Positions 1 through 9,093 of a stretch of DNA of 64,000 nucleotides are shown here, piece by piece. The notes beneath the pieces were generated by a model, which was given only the letters and a program-made list of their open reading frames with translations, had not been told where the DNA came from and did not search any database. Source of the DNA: G965215055 sp965215055 (GTDB taxonomy: Bacteria > Pseudomonadota > Gammaproteobacteria > UBA4575); NCBI GenBank assembly GCA_965215055.1, contig OZ244046.1, forward strand, positions 744,001-808,000. The letters are read 5' to 3'. A program made the position numbers and the translations under genes. Numbering within the stretch: position 1 is the first letter of the stretch; each line of letters opens with the position of its first letter.

Positions 1-863
1 AGGTACTCGTGCAGGGTTTTACGGGGAAAATTGGCACTTTCCACGCCAAAGAGATGCTTGAGTACGGCACCAAGATCGTTGGTGGAGTTACACCTGGCAA
101 GGGCGGTCAAACCCACCTGGATTTACCAGTTTTCAACACGATGAAAGAAGCGGTAGTCGAGACCGGTGCCACGGCCAGCGTCGTTTTTGTACCTGCCTCA
201 TTTGCCGCAGATTCCATCATGGAAGCCGCCGACGCGGGTATTAAAGTCTGTGTAGCCATCACCGACGGTATTCCCGCGCAGGACATGATGCGGGTAAAGC
301 GCTATATGTTTCGCTATAAAAAGGAAGAACGCATGCGACTCACCGGTCCGAATTGCGCCGGCACCATCAGTCCTGGCAAAAGCCTGCTGGGGATCATGCC
401 TGGCCATATTTACATGGAAGGTGACGTGGGAGTGGTTGCACGCTCAGGTACCCTGGGCTATGAAGCCGCTTCACAAATGAAGGCTTGTGGAATTGGCATT
501 ACTACCAGTGTAGGAATCGGTGGGGACCCCATTAATGGTTGCTCACATCGGGATATACTCGAACTGTTCGAGCAAGATGCGGATACCAAGGCCGTGATGA
601 TGATTGGTGAGATAGGCGGCCCACAGGAGGCGGAGGCAGCAGAATACTTCAAAACCCACATGACCAAGCCGCTGGTAGCCTACATCGCCGGACTCACGGC
701 ACCTAAAGGACGCCGCATGGGTCATGCTGGAGCAATTATCTCGGGGAAAGGCGAAAGTGCAGCTGAAAAGGTGGAGATGTTGCAGGAGGCAGGGGTGACG
801 GTTGCACCTAATCCATCCGATATGGGATCAACGATGGAAAAAGTCATGCGAGACCTTGCGTAG
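1..863 (+). CDS. mtkB: malate-CoA ligase (malate thiokinase) alpha subunit, 5' end missing
   Basis: Alpha subunit of the ATP-dependent ligase that makes malyl-CoA from malate and CoA, the step feeding malyl-CoA lyase in the serine cycle. The reading frame runs off the left edge; the codons before the internal GTG at 9 fit the N-terminal strand that precedes QGFTGKIGTFH. The CoA-binding Rossmann part comes first, then the ligase part with the phospho-histidine motif GRRMGHAGAI (His about residue 239 counted from the GTG). The insert KRYMFRYKKEERMRLTGPNC is typical of MtkB rather than housekeeping SucD. It lies 12 bp upstream of a hydroxypyruvate reductase gene, and ppc and mtdA follow, which supports the serine-cycle role. 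SucD is the alternative, but the neighbours make it less likely. Confidence 0.88.
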   Translation, partial: VLVQGFTGKIGTFHAKEMLEYGTKIVGGVTPGKGGQTHLDLPVFNTMKEAVVETGATASVVFVPASFAADSIMEAADAGIKVCVAITDGIPAQDMMRVKRYMFRYKKEERMRLTGPNCAGTISPGKSLLGIMPGHIYMEGDVGVVARSGTLGYEAASQMKACGIGITTSVGIGGDPINGCSHRDILELFEQDADTKAVMMIGEIGGPQEAEAAEYFKTHMTKPLVAYIAGLTAPKGRRMGHAGAIISGKGESAAEKVEMLQEAGVTVAPNPSDMGSTMEKVMRDLA

Positions 864-875
864 GAGAAAAGCGAA

Positions 876-1847
876 ATGAGCAGGTTAAAAGTAATTATCT
901 CACGTGCCTGGCCAGCCGAAGTAGAAGCGACTCTGAAAGAAAAATACGACGTGCAACTCAACGAAAACGATATCGCAATGACCAAGGACGAAATGAAAGA
1001 GGCACTGGGTAATTGCGATGCCTTTCTGCCCACGGTTACCGACCCGGTGGACGCGGAAGTGCTTAGTGCAGAGCCTTTGCGCGCCAAGTTTATCGGTAAT
1101 TTTGGCGTTGGTTTCAATCACATCGACCTGGATGCAGCAAAGGCGTGTGGTCTTACTGTTACTAATACGCCTGAAGTGCTTACCGACTGCACGGCCGACA
1201 TTGCCATGACGCTGATGCTAACCGTAGCTCGCCGTACTGCCGAAGGTGAACGACATCTACGCTCAAAATCCTGGACCGGCTGGCGACCAACTCACATGCT
1301 GGCGACCAAGGTAACGGGTAAAACCTTGGGACTGATAGGCATGGGACGTATCGCACAAGCGATGGCAAAACGTGCGCACTATGGTTTCGACATGAAAATT
1401 ATTTTTTCAGACCCTTATCCTCCCCCTGAGGAAGTAGTCAGGAAATTTGATGCCACGCAGTGCGATTCCATTGATGAAGTACTAGCCAATGCAGACTTTG
1501 TTTCAATCCACTGCCCGGGAGGTAAGGACACTTATCACTTGTTGAACGAGGAAAACTTGGCAAAAATGAAGCCTACTGCATTCTTGATCAACTCGGCACG
1601 TGGTGACGTGGTGGATAACGATGCACTGATTGAGGCACTGAAAAACGGTACGATTGCAGGAGCAGGTCTGGATGTATTTGAAGGTGAACCAAACCTGGAT
1701 GAAAGATTCATCGCACTTGAAAATGCTGTGCTGTTGCCTCACTTGGGCAGTGCTTCAAGAGAAACCCGCATTGCAATGGGTAACCGCGTGCTGGAAAACC
1801 TGGCAGCATTCGAGTCTGGTGAAACGCCTAAAGACAAGCTGGTCTGA
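876..1847 (+). CDS. hprA: hydroxypyruvate/glyoxylate reductase (D-2-hydroxyacid dehydrogenase)
   Basis: NAD(P)H-dependent reductase of the D-isomer-specific 2-hydroxyacid dehydrogenase family. In the serine cycle it reduces hydroxypyruvate to glycerate. The 323 residues show the nucleotide-binding motif GLIGMGRIAQA near residue 152 and the three catalytic residues: Arg in NSARGD, Glu in FEGEP and His in LPHLGS. The start ATG follows GGAGAAAAGCGAA. It sits between mtkB and ppc in one strand run. Sequence alone does not separate hydroxypyruvate from glyoxylate as the main substrate; the gene neighbourhood favours hydroxypyruvate. Confidence 0.85.
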   Translation: MSRLKVIISRAWPAEVEATLKEKYDVQLNENDIAMTKDEMKEALGNCDAFLPTVTDPVDAEVLSAEPLRAKFIGNFGVGFNHIDLDAAKACGLTVTNTPEVLTDCTADIAMTLMLTVARRTAEGERHLRSKSWTGWRPTHMLATKVTGKTLGLIGMGRIAQAMAKRAHYGFDMKIIFSDPYPPPEEVVRKFDATQCDSIDEVLANADFVSIHCPGGKDTYHLLNEENLAKMKPTAFLINSARGDVVDNDALIEALKNGTIAGAGLDVFEGEPNLDERFIALENAVLLPHLGSASRETRIAMGNRVLENLAAFESGETPKDKLV

Positions 1848-1916
1848 ACATAGACGTCCTTGCAGATACTCTAAAAGAACTCTCAAGGGTTCCGTTCACG
1901 ACCCTCAAACCCTAGT

Positions 1917-4691
1917 ATGAGCGACGCTTCTCCACTTTCGTGGAAGCAACTGACCAGAGTTGCAACAGGCCGTACGATCATCGAGCCCGCGGCCAGCTAT
2001 GAAAACGAACTCATAGAGCTACTCTATCAACAATTGCTGAGCGTCATACGTACGCGCCAACCTGACATAGAGCCCGTTCTCAAGGGCGAAAAAGACATGC
2101 GCAGGAGTGTAAGCGACCACACCCTGTATATCTTTGAAGCTTATGGAATCTGGTTCCAGCTGTTAAGTATTGCAGAACAAAATGCAATGGTGCAGCAACG
2201 CCGTCAAATCGAAAAAGAACATGACCGCGATCGTGTTCCCGGAACGTTCGCGTACACTTTTTCCACGGCGGCACAACATGGCATTCCTGCCAAAAAGGTT
2301 CAAAGTGTCCTGGATAACAGTCATATATGCCCTGTCATCACTGCGCACCCTACCGAAGCCAAGCGTGTTACTGTTCTGGAGATTCATCGCCGCATTTACG
2401 TATTGCTGAAACAATTGGAGCTGACTCGATGGACGCCAAGAGAGCGTGATGATTTAATCCACGAGTTACGCAACGAAATTGATTTGCTGTGGCTGACGGG
2501 CGAGATCCGCCTGGAGAAGCCTACCGTTGCGCAAGAGGTGACATGGGGACTGCATTTTTTCGTGGAGTCCCTGTTTGATGGTGTAATGGAGTTCTACCAG
2601 GAATTGGATCGAGCCCTGGAACAGGCCTACCCACGTCACCAGTTCAATGTGCCGCCCCTGTTTCGCTTTGGCTCCTGGATTGGTGGAGACCGAGACGGTA
2701 ATCCGAACGTCACCACTGAGGTCACCGCAGACGCAATATACACAAGTGCCAAGACATGTTTGAACCGGTATCGTCAAAATATTTCTGACCTTGGCTCAAA
2801 GCTGAGCATCGCCAGCCATTCAATAGACGTTCCAGATGACTTTCTCCAGGCCCTGCAAAAAAAACTGAAGACACTTGGCGAAACAAAGACCTTTTCAAAG
2901 CGTAATCCAGGGGAAGTTTTCCGCCAGTATCTACGCTGTATGCTGCGCCATATTGATGCCACGCAAGATCATATCGATAACCCGAGTGAATCAAGCATCG
3001 CCTATCACCAGGCCGCTGACCTGGCTGCCGATCTGAAAATACTGGAGCAAGGATTGATTGCTTCAAAATGCGAGCATTTAAGCACAACTAACGTGCGTCC
3101 ATTACGTCACATGGTGGAAACGTTTGGATTTCGCACGGTCAGCCTGGACGTGCGTGAAAACACTACTGTAACAAACTCCGTATTGGCGGAAATTTGGCAG
3201 ATATTACATCAAAAAACACACCTGGATATTCCCGCATTCACCTCGAAAGAATGGCAGGAATGGGTAATAGGCGAGCTTATGCAACCTTTGCGTGTAGTGC
3301 CCTACTTTGATCGTTTGTCGAAAAGATCAAAGTCCACTATGGCAATGCTGAAGCAGATTAAACACTATCAAAGGAGACTGGATGCAAAGGCATTCGGCGT
3401 GTTCGTACTTAGCATGACGCGGACTTCCACTGACGTGCTGGGTGTTTATCTGCTAGCCAAGTATGCAGGGCTTTTTACCGATGCAGATGGTCTGGATGCC
3501 TGCCGGATCCTGGTTGTACCTTTGCTGGAAACTATCAAAGACCTGGAAAATGGACCAACAATTTTGCATGAATTGATGGAATATGCGTTCATTCGCCGCA
3601 CCATACGTAAACACGGTGGTTCACAGGAGATAATGCTGGGCTATTCCGACTCAAATAAGGAAGGTGGTTTTTTTACCTCCAACTGGATTATCAGCAAGGC
3701 GCAAACCCAGCTCCATGCAGCAGGCAAAAAACATAAGCTGCCCATTTCGTTTTTTCATGGGCGCGGTGGCTCGGTCAGTCGCGGTGGCGCACCCAGTGGC
3801 CGCGCCATTGCCGCACAGCCGATTGGCACCATCGGCGGACGAATGCGTGTTACGGAACAGGGTGAAGTCGTCTCCTACAAGTATGCCAACCGCGGCTTTG
3901 CCGAAGAACAAATGGAAATTCTTGCAGCCAGTGTCCTGACACATACGCTCATATCAAACAAGGACCCAAGCTATCAAATCGATGCCGAGCTGGACGAGGC
4001 GATGGAGGCATTGTCCAATACTGCTTACGTCACATATCGACAGCTTATCGAGTACCCCGGGCTGGTGGAATTCTATCAGCAAGCCAGTCCAGTCAAGGAA
4101 CTGACGCTTTTGAAAATCGGCTCAAGGCCGGCACGCCGCTTTGGAGCAGCAACGCTTGAAGACTTGCGCGCAATCCCATGGGTGTTTGCATGGACGCAAA
4201 ACCGCATGCTGGTACCTGGCTGGTATGGAGTGGGTAGCAGCTTCGAACAACTCGTTGCCATACGCGGCAACCTGGGCAAAGAACTTTTACAGAAATTATA
4301 CGAAAAACATCCGTTATTCAGATTGATACTGGATAGCGTGGAGAAAACTTTACTGCTCGTAGATATGGAGGTCGCGGAGAAATACTTTGAATTAATCACT
4401 GATAATGAGCACACGGAAAAGATTTTTTCCCATATCAAATCGGAATATCAGAGGACTGTCAAAATGGTCTTGCAGGTCACCGGGGAAGACACGTTATGTG
4501 ACCGCTTTCCCAATTTCAAACGACACTCTTTCAGGCGCCTGGAATCCCTGAATCAAATAGGTAAGCAACAAGTTGAATTGATGCAGAAATTCCGCCATAA
4601 AAAACTCAAGGATCGAGATAAACAGGACGTGCTGATTCCGCTACTTTTATCGATCAATTGTGTCGCGGCTGGTATTGGCAGCACGGGCTGA
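1917..4691 (+). CDS. ppc: phosphoenolpyruvate carboxylase
   Basis: Carboxylates phosphoenolpyruvate with bicarbonate to oxaloacetate, the CO2-fixing step of the serine cycle as well as an anaplerotic reaction. At 924 residues it has near-normal family length. Visible landmarks are the catalytic His motif VITAHPTEAKR (about residue 140), GYSDSNKEGG near residue 577, the glycine-rich loop FHGRGGSVSRGG near 620, and an end in AGIGSTG, matching the usual C-terminal NTG-type tail. About 70 bp separate it from hprA and about 40 bp from mtdA, so the genes are probably cotranscribed. The two serine-cycle neighbours suggest it may be an isoform dedicated to that cycle, as in Methylobacterium. Confidence 0.95.
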   Translation: MSDASPLSWKQLTRVATGRTIIEPAASYENELIELLYQQLLSVIRTRQPDIEPVLKGEKDMRRSVSDHTLYIFEAYGIWFQLLSIAEQNAMVQQRRQIEKEHDRDRVPGTFAYTFSTAAQHGIPAKKVQSVLDNSHICPVITAHPTEAKRVTVLEIHRRIYVLLKQLELTRWTPRERDDLIHELRNEIDLLWLTGEIRLEKPTVAQEVTWGLHFFVESLFDGVMEFYQELDRALEQAYPRHQFNVPPLFRFGSWIGGDRDGNPNVTTEVTADAIYTSAKTCLNRYRQNISDLGSKLSIASHSIDVPDDFLQALQKKLKTLGETKTFSKRNPGEVFRQYLRCMLRHIDATQDHIDNPSESSIAYHQAADLAADLKILEQGLIASKCEHLSTTNVRPLRHMVETFGFRTVSLDVRENTTVTNSVLAEIWQILHQKTHLDIPAFTSKEWQEWVIGELMQPLRVVPYFDRLSKRSKSTMAMLKQIKHYQRRLDAKAFGVFVLSMTRTSTDVLGVYLLAKYAGLFTDADGLDACRILVVPLLETIKDLENGPTILHELMEYAFIRRTIRKHGGSQEIMLGYSDSNKEGGFFTSNWIISKAQTQLHAAGKKHKLPISFFHGRGGSVSRGGAPSGRAIAAQPIGTIGGRMRVTEQGEVVSYKYANRGFAEEQMEILAASVLTHTLISNKDPSYQIDAELDEAMEALSNTAYVTYRQLIEYPGLVEFYQQASPVKELTLLKIGSRPARRFGAATLEDLRAIPWVFAWTQNRMLVPGWYGVGSSFEQLVAIRGNLGKELLQKLYEKHPLFRLILDSVEKTLLLVDMEVAEKYFELITDNEHTEKIFSHIKSEYQRTVKMVLQVTGEDTLCDRFPNFKRHSFRRLESLNQIGKQQVELMQKFRHKKLKDRDKQDVLIPLLLSINCVAAGIGSTG

Positions 4692-4734
4692 TAAAGGACA
4701 CCACTGACGTTCGACTCGAATAATACGCGCAACG

Positions 4735-5592
4735 ATGAAAAAGCTGTTATACCACTTCGATACCGATCCGCTGGCAAGTGTATTTGACTCGGTAGTCGCC
4801 TATGATGGAGGAGCCGACCACGTTACCCAGTACGCCGGTGTAGATGAGCAAAACTACGCCGACCTGGTCGAAGGTGCTATCTATACGCGCGCACCCAAAG
4901 ATAAAAAAAATACCGCTATCTTTATCGGTGGAAGTGATCTCGTTGCTGGACAAAAACTTTTCCAGGCTGTGCAAGACCAGTTTTTTCAAAACTTTCGCGT
5001 CTCAGTCATGCTGGATAGCAGCGGATGTAACACGACTGCAGCAGCAGGCGTAGCCCTGTTAGCCAAAGCAACTTCATTAAAAGGTAAAACCGCAGTTGTA
5101 TTGGCTGGCACCGGGCCGGTAGGCCAACGTGCAGCCGTATTGCTGGCCCAAAGCGGAGCGCGGGTGCGCCTGACTTCGCGTAGACAGGAACGCTCCGCCC
5201 ATGCCTGCGATGAAATAATGCAACGTTTCGGGGTAGACTTGTTGCCGCTGCAAGCCAGCGATGCAGACACTATTGACGCTGCGTTGGATGGTGCCCATAT
5301 CGCGTTTGCTGCTGGTAAAGCCGGCGTACAATTGCTGGAAGCACACCAGTGGCAACAACACCCTACCCTCGAGTTCCTGGCAGATGTAAGTACCGCACCG
5401 CCACTTGGCTTTGCAGGCATAGACGTGATGGATAAAAACGTGGAGCGCTGCGGCAAGAAAGTCTTTGGTGGTATCGGTATCGGTGCCCTGAAGCTCAAAC
5501 TTCACCGTGCTTGCATAGCAAAGCTGTTCGAAACCAACAGTCAAATACTGGATGCCGAAGCAATTTACGAGATCGCCCAGCAAATGATCTAA
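4735..5592 (+). CDS. mtdA: NADP-dependent methylene-H4MPT/methylene-H4F dehydrogenase
   Basis: Oxidises or forms methylene-tetrahydrofolate (and methylene-tetrahydromethanopterin) with NADP(H), linking C1 units to the serine cycle. The 285 residues follow the MtdA pattern throughout: an N-terminal pterin-binding part with FDTDPLASVFD and YDGGADHVTQY, a catalytic-region DSSGCNTTAAAGVALLAKA, the NADP-binding VVLAGTGPVGQRAA, and the late LKLKLHRACIAKLFE. The related MtdB is less similar in the regions I can recall, so MtdA is preferred. Only 10 bp separate its end from argE. No fch (methenyl-H4F cyclohydrolase) gene is adjacent within the window. Confidence 0.9.
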   Translation: MKKLLYHFDTDPLASVFDSVVAYDGGADHVTQYAGVDEQNYADLVEGAIYTRAPKDKKNTAIFIGGSDLVAGQKLFQAVQDQFFQNFRVSVMLDSSGCNTTAAAGVALLAKATSLKGKTAVVLAGTGPVGQRAAVLLAQSGARVRLTSRRQERSAHACDEIMQRFGVDLLPLQASDADTIDAALDGAHIAFAAGKAGVQLLEAHQWQQHPTLEFLADVSTAPPLGFAGIDVMDKNVERCGKKVFGGIGIGALKLKLHRACIAKLFETNSQILDAEAIYEIAQQMI

Positions 5593-5602
5593 CCTATCCA
5601 TC

Positions 5603-6757
5603 ATGGCAACGTCGCCAAAACTGCTTGAAATGATTGAACGGTTGATTTCCATTCCTTCCGTTAGCAGCACACAAGCTCAATACGATACTAGCAATCTACC
5701 CATCGTTGATTGCCTGGGAAACTGGCTGAGTGACATCGGTTTTCAAATTGAAATTATCCCCTGCGCCGAAGGCAAGGTGAACTTGGTCGCCTGGATTGGT
5801 GAAGGCAGTGAAGGATTGGTGTTATCCGGCCACACCGATACCGTCAGCTATGATGTGACTGGCTGGCACACGGACCCGTTCAAGGCAGTACAAAAAGACG
5901 GAAAAATTTATGGTTTAGGCACTGCAGACATGAAATCGTTTTTAGCGATTGCAATAGAAGCTGCCAAAGAATTCACCACTAAGGACCTTAAACAACGGCT
6001 GACGATCATCGCTACCGCGGACGAGGAGTGCACCATGCAAGGCGCGCGCATGCTTGCTGAAAAAGTCGAAAGACCGGGGCGCTATTGCATCATTGGTGAA
6101 CCAACTGATTTGATACCCGTGCATCAACACAAAGGCGTATTCATGGAAGCTATCACGTTACATGGCCAAGCGGGACATTCAAGCAATCCCGATTTAGGTA
6201 ATAACGCCCTGGATGGAATGTACGAGGTGATGAACGAGCTACAACGATTCAGACGAGAACTTGCTGCCAAGCATGTCAATCATGATTTTATCGTCCCTGT
6301 CCCAACCTTAAATTTTGGTCATATCCATGGCGGCAGCAGTGCGAACCAGATTTGTGAAAAATGCGAACTGCATATCGATATGCGATTGTTACCAGGCATG
6401 AAAATCAACCCGCTACGCGATGAGTTGCGTGAGCTTGTAACCAAAACTGCCAATGCACGTGGGCTACATTGTGAGTTCACTGCATTATTTGACGGCATCC
6501 CTGCCTTTGAAACACCCAGTAACTCGGAAATCGTAACACTGGCACAAAAATACACTGGAAAACCAGCCAAAACGGTTTCGTTCGGCACGGAAGGGTATTT
6601 TTTCAATTCAATGGGAATGGAAACTGTCGTGCTAGGACCAGGCTCCATCGACCAGGCGCATCAACCAAATGAACACATCGCATTGTCGGTCCTTGAACCG
6701 ACAATCGAGTTACTCAAGAAAATAATTCACTCGGTATGCGTAGAAAAAATCAACTGA
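5603..6757 (+). CDS. argE: acetylornithine deacetylase
   Basis: Zinc-dependent M20-family amidohydrolase that removes acetate from N-acetylornithine in arginine synthesis. Metal and catalytic motifs are in order: LSGHTDTV near residue 73, GTADMKSFLA near 103, ADEECTMQGA near 133, GEPTDLIPVH near 158, and the dimerisation-domain AGHSSNP. The 384 residues are typical for ArgE. It follows mtdA by 10 bp but has no obvious metabolic tie to it. The related M20 enzyme succinyl-diaminopimelate desuccinylase (DapE) is a weaker match because the EPTDL and GHTDTV contexts are ArgE-like. Confidence 0.88.
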   Translation: MATSPKLLEMIERLISIPSVSSTQAQYDTSNLPIVDCLGNWLSDIGFQIEIIPCAEGKVNLVAWIGEGSEGLVLSGHTDTVSYDVTGWHTDPFKAVQKDGKIYGLGTADMKSFLAIAIEAAKEFTTKDLKQRLTIIATADEECTMQGARMLAEKVERPGRYCIIGEPTDLIPVHQHKGVFMEAITLHGQAGHSSNPDLGNNALDGMYEVMNELQRFRRELAAKHVNHDFIVPVPTLNFGHIHGGSSANQICEKCELHIDMRLLPGMKINPLRDELRELVTKTANARGLHCEFTALFDGIPAFETPSNSEIVTLAQKYTGKPAKTVSFGTEGYFFNSMGMETVVLGPGSIDQAHQPNEHIALSVLEPTIELLKKIIHSVCVEKIN

Positions 6758-6824
6758 CCGGGTCCAAAGCAGTAATTCTACCCTATCTAAATTCGCAACC
6801 ACTGCCAGTCATTTTGCATTCCCC

Positions 6825-7262
6825 CTACTCGAGGTGAATGATCTCCACGTCACCCCAATGCTGCTTCAAATACTCCGCCACGAGCCGGCGGTGGCAATGA
6901 TGCGGCTTGTTTTCACTACATAGTAGGCAAGAGTCCGCAAGAACCTCTCTTGAAACAGTCTTTTCGATACGGCGCTGCCGCATGAGGTCCAAAAAGCGAG
7001 TCTCGTAGGTGTTCCAGTCGCCGCGCCGTTTCTTGTAATCATCCAATATCTCTCGCGTAGGAGCCAAGTTAGGCTCGTGGATGTACTCCATACTGCAAAT
7101 TTTCCCCAGGAACCAGGAGAGGTCTTTTTTCTTTGCGAAGCCCGCAAGCTGCGACTCGTTACCGAGCCGTACATCCACAACTCTCTTGACACCGGATTTA
7201 CATAGCAAATCAAAAAACTGAGAAGCAGATTTCTTCGTGAACCCGATTGTGAAAACTTTCAT
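6825..7262 (-). CDS. DUF488 family protein (distal)
   Basis: A 145-residue protein of the DUF488 family, function not established. Family signatures are the N-terminal FTIGFTKKSASQFF, the VVDVRLGNES strand with an Asp-Arg pair, and the C-terminal CSENKPHHCHRRLVAEYL, whose Cys and two His look like a possible active or metal site. Its ATG overlaps the stop of the preceding DUF488 gene by ATGA (7259-7262), so the two are translationally coupled. It is the last gene of a three-gene minus-strand cassette convergent with argE. Confidence 0.8.
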   Translation of the reverse strand: MKVFTIGFTKKSASQFFDLLCKSGVKRVVDVRLGNESQLAGFAKKKDLSWFLGKICSMEYIHEPNLAPTREILDDYKKRRGDWNTYETRFLDLMRQRRIEKTVSREVLADSCLLCSENKPHHCHRRLVAEYLKQHWGDVEIIHLE

Positions 7263-7864
7263 GCCTCTCTACTTTCAGCTTCCTGTTCAGTGTAGACAAT
7301 CCGCTCCTCCTGACGAACCAAGGCTTTCTCGATTCGCTCATCCTCGGAGAGGAAAAGGTCCTCTTGATTCGGTGTATCAAGCAGTCTCTTCAGCGCAGTC
7401 TCTTGTGGCTCCAGGCGACCATCCGAAAGGATGTGCTCAACTGCAACCCCTTGCTCTGTTAGCGCCTTGGCTACCAAGATAGTACGGTGGCAATCCAGCG
7501 GTTCTTTCTCCGCACACATCAAGGTGACACGATGCTCTTTTGCACCCTGGATGACACGCCCGATACCTTCACGGAACAAGTCTGTCCGTGCTAAAAGGGC
7601 GTACTGGACACGGCCGTTTTCGTAGCATGAGCGATCCTTCGGTCGTGCGCCAAGTTGTCGCCCAAGGAATACGTACTTGATACCGTGCATTTCTAATGCC
7701 TGTTCCAGAGATTCGCGGTCGAACTGCGGGTTGTACCGGCTATAGGGTGCTGAGCGCACGTCAGCTACCTGTGTAACCTCATGTTCCCGGAGGAGACTCA
7801 CAAAGTCGTCCAGCATATGATTAGAATGCCCTATCGTCAGAACAGTAAGCTTCTCGGAGGTCAT
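7259..7864 (-). CDS. DUF488 family protein (middle gene)
   Basis: A second, longer (201-residue) DUF488 protein. Motifs are LTIGHSNHMLDDFV, VADVRSAPYSRYNPQF and CAEKEPLDCHRTILVAKAL, matching in order those of the downstream paralogue, so the pair probably arose by duplication and then diverged. An open frame extends further upstream, but the ATG at 7864 is chosen because it overlaps the stop of the upstream gene as ATGA (7861-7864) and begins just before the conserved first strand. The C-terminal 50 residues are acidic and charged (a run with DLFLSEDERIEKALVRQEE). Biochemical function is unknown. Confidence 0.8.
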   Translation of the reverse strand: MTSEKLTVLTIGHSNHMLDDFVSLLREHEVTQVADVRSAPYSRYNPQFDRESLEQALEMHGIKYVFLGRQLGARPKDRSCYENGRVQYALLARTDLFREGIGRVIQGAKEHRVTLMCAEKEPLDCHRTILVAKALTEQGVAVEHILSDGRLEPQETALKRLLDTPNQEDLFLSEDERIEKALVRQEERIVYTEQEAESREA

Positions 7865-8556
7865 GATGCACCTGCTTGATGGGACGGTATGATGGCAGCG
7901 ACAAGCTTGTAACAATTTCCTTGGTACGGCTCTCCAAGGCTAACCGTCAAGAAGCTCTTGCCAATCTCGTATTTCCCGTTTTTCTTTGCAAGATAGTCAC
8001 GCTCACACAAGGGGTCGGTAACCCACAGCCGGTATTCATCCCCTGCATGCTGGAATCGCGCCTGGACACGGCGTTTCTGGTCGCCGAATGCCTCATAAGG
8101 CTTGAATACAAATAACCATAAGTAATCCACCTGGATCAAGCTCAACGAATTTGTCAAAGACTTTGCTAACTCAAGCGGAATCCTATCATTGCGGCCGTGA
8201 TAAGTGCTATGCCTGTTGATCCACAGAGGTTCCACCTGATCAATGAAGCGATGTAGTTCATTTCGAGGGAAAATATCGATCTTAACCCAATAATCACCAC
8301 GGTTAAGAAGCCAGTTCTCTTGCTGATAATCTTCAGGCTTAGAGGACAACAGGGGTACATCGATGATGTCAAGTACCCGCGGGTCGCTGCCATCGCTGTA
8401 CTGACGCTCATATTCCGAAACTTCCCCTTTCTCGCGATCGCTAACGGGTCGAACCCACTCCCCGGAACAGCCATTCTGCAACTCTTTGCCTGCAATACAA
8501 CGCCCCTGCAACTTGCGGGAGTTAGCGAGACAGACGATACGTTTGATGATTGCCAC
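7861..8556 (-). CDS. dual OB-fold-like (DuOB) protein
   Basis: A 231-residue protein whose start (CLANSRKLQGRCIAGKEL, then GEWVRPVSDRE) resembles the dual OB-containing domain family, thought to bind nucleic acid or nucleotides; I recognise the pattern but cannot run a profile search. The GTG start at 8556 is preceded by a strong ribosome site GGGGAGT. It is the first gene of the cassette with two DUF488 proteins, each joined by a 4-bp ATGA overlap, so the three products are likely made together and act together. No catalytic motif is evident. A role in sensing or defence is inference from the family and its mobile context. Confidence 0.65.
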   Translation of the reverse strand: MAIIKRIVCLANSRKLQGRCIAGKELQNGCSGEWVRPVSDREKGEVSEYERQYSDGSDPRVLDIIDVPLLSSKPEDYQQENWLLNRGDYWVKIDIFPRNELHRFIDQVEPLWINRHSTYHGRNDRIPLELAKSLTNSLSLIQVDYLWLFVFKPYEAFGDQKRRVQARFQHAGDEYRLWVTDPLCERDYLAKKNGKYEIGKSFLTVSLGEPYQGNCYKLVAAIIPSHQAGAS

Positions 8557-8675
8557 AGTCTACTCCCCTGCCTCGTCAAAGAGACCGCTGCAATCTACCA
8601 CATGCTCATCTCGTACTTCATGCAAAATGAGCTACTTCTAACAAATGCGCTGTTTTTTATGTAACTGACTATAAG

Positions 8676-9032
8676 TTACCGTTTTTGCTTGGTGAAACGC
8701 TCGAAGCGCAGTTTGTATATGTTGCCTTGTGATATAGCGTCGCCTTCAACAACCAAATCTCTTGGTTCTTGTTCCTCCGGGCGAATAGAAAGTACCCTTG
8801 CTGCCTCGTCGTCCTGACATGCAATCGGGCCATAATCCTGGTTGCGGTAATCCTTGTAGGTGCAGGGCCGAAATCCGGGAAAGACTTTGGATTCGTAGAT
8901 GGTAATCGTCCTGCTTCCAGTGGGCGCACTTAAGTCTATTTCTGGAGGTGCAGTGACCTCGACAGCTTCATCGGCCAGAACAATGCCCGAATAAAAGAAC
9001 GCAATTAACAATACGCCAATTACTCTGACCAT
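8676..9032 (-). CDS. small exported protein of unknown function
   Basis: 118 residues with a clear Sec signal peptide (MVRVIGVLLIAFFYSGIVLA, cleavage likely after VLA). The mature part is short and hydrophilic and has two Cys (CTYKDY and ACQDDE) that could form a disulfide in the periplasm. It ends 118 bp upstream of the DuOB cassette on the same strand. I recognise no family. The stretch before the next gene upstream (9033-9093) shows no terminator. Confidence 0.6.
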   Translation of the reverse strand: MVRVIGVLLIAFFYSGIVLADEAVEVTAPPEIDLSAPTGSRTITIYESKVFPGFRPCTYKDYRNQDYGPIACQDDEAARVLSIRPEEQEPRDLVVEGDAISQGNIYKLRFERFTKQKR

Positions 9033-9093
9033 GTACGACTCCTTTACTAGCTGGGATCAAGTATAACACGCTTAACCCTGAGAGCCTTAATTT

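Noticed and set aside
5077..5670. Long antisense open frames (up to about 197 codons) opposite mtdA
   Set aside because: They are mirror frames of a conserved gene, with no ribosome site or domain pattern.
6736..6837. A 33-codon open frame overlapping the argE end
   Set aside because: It has no ribosome site, no recognised motif and runs into the convergent DUF488 gene; probably chance.
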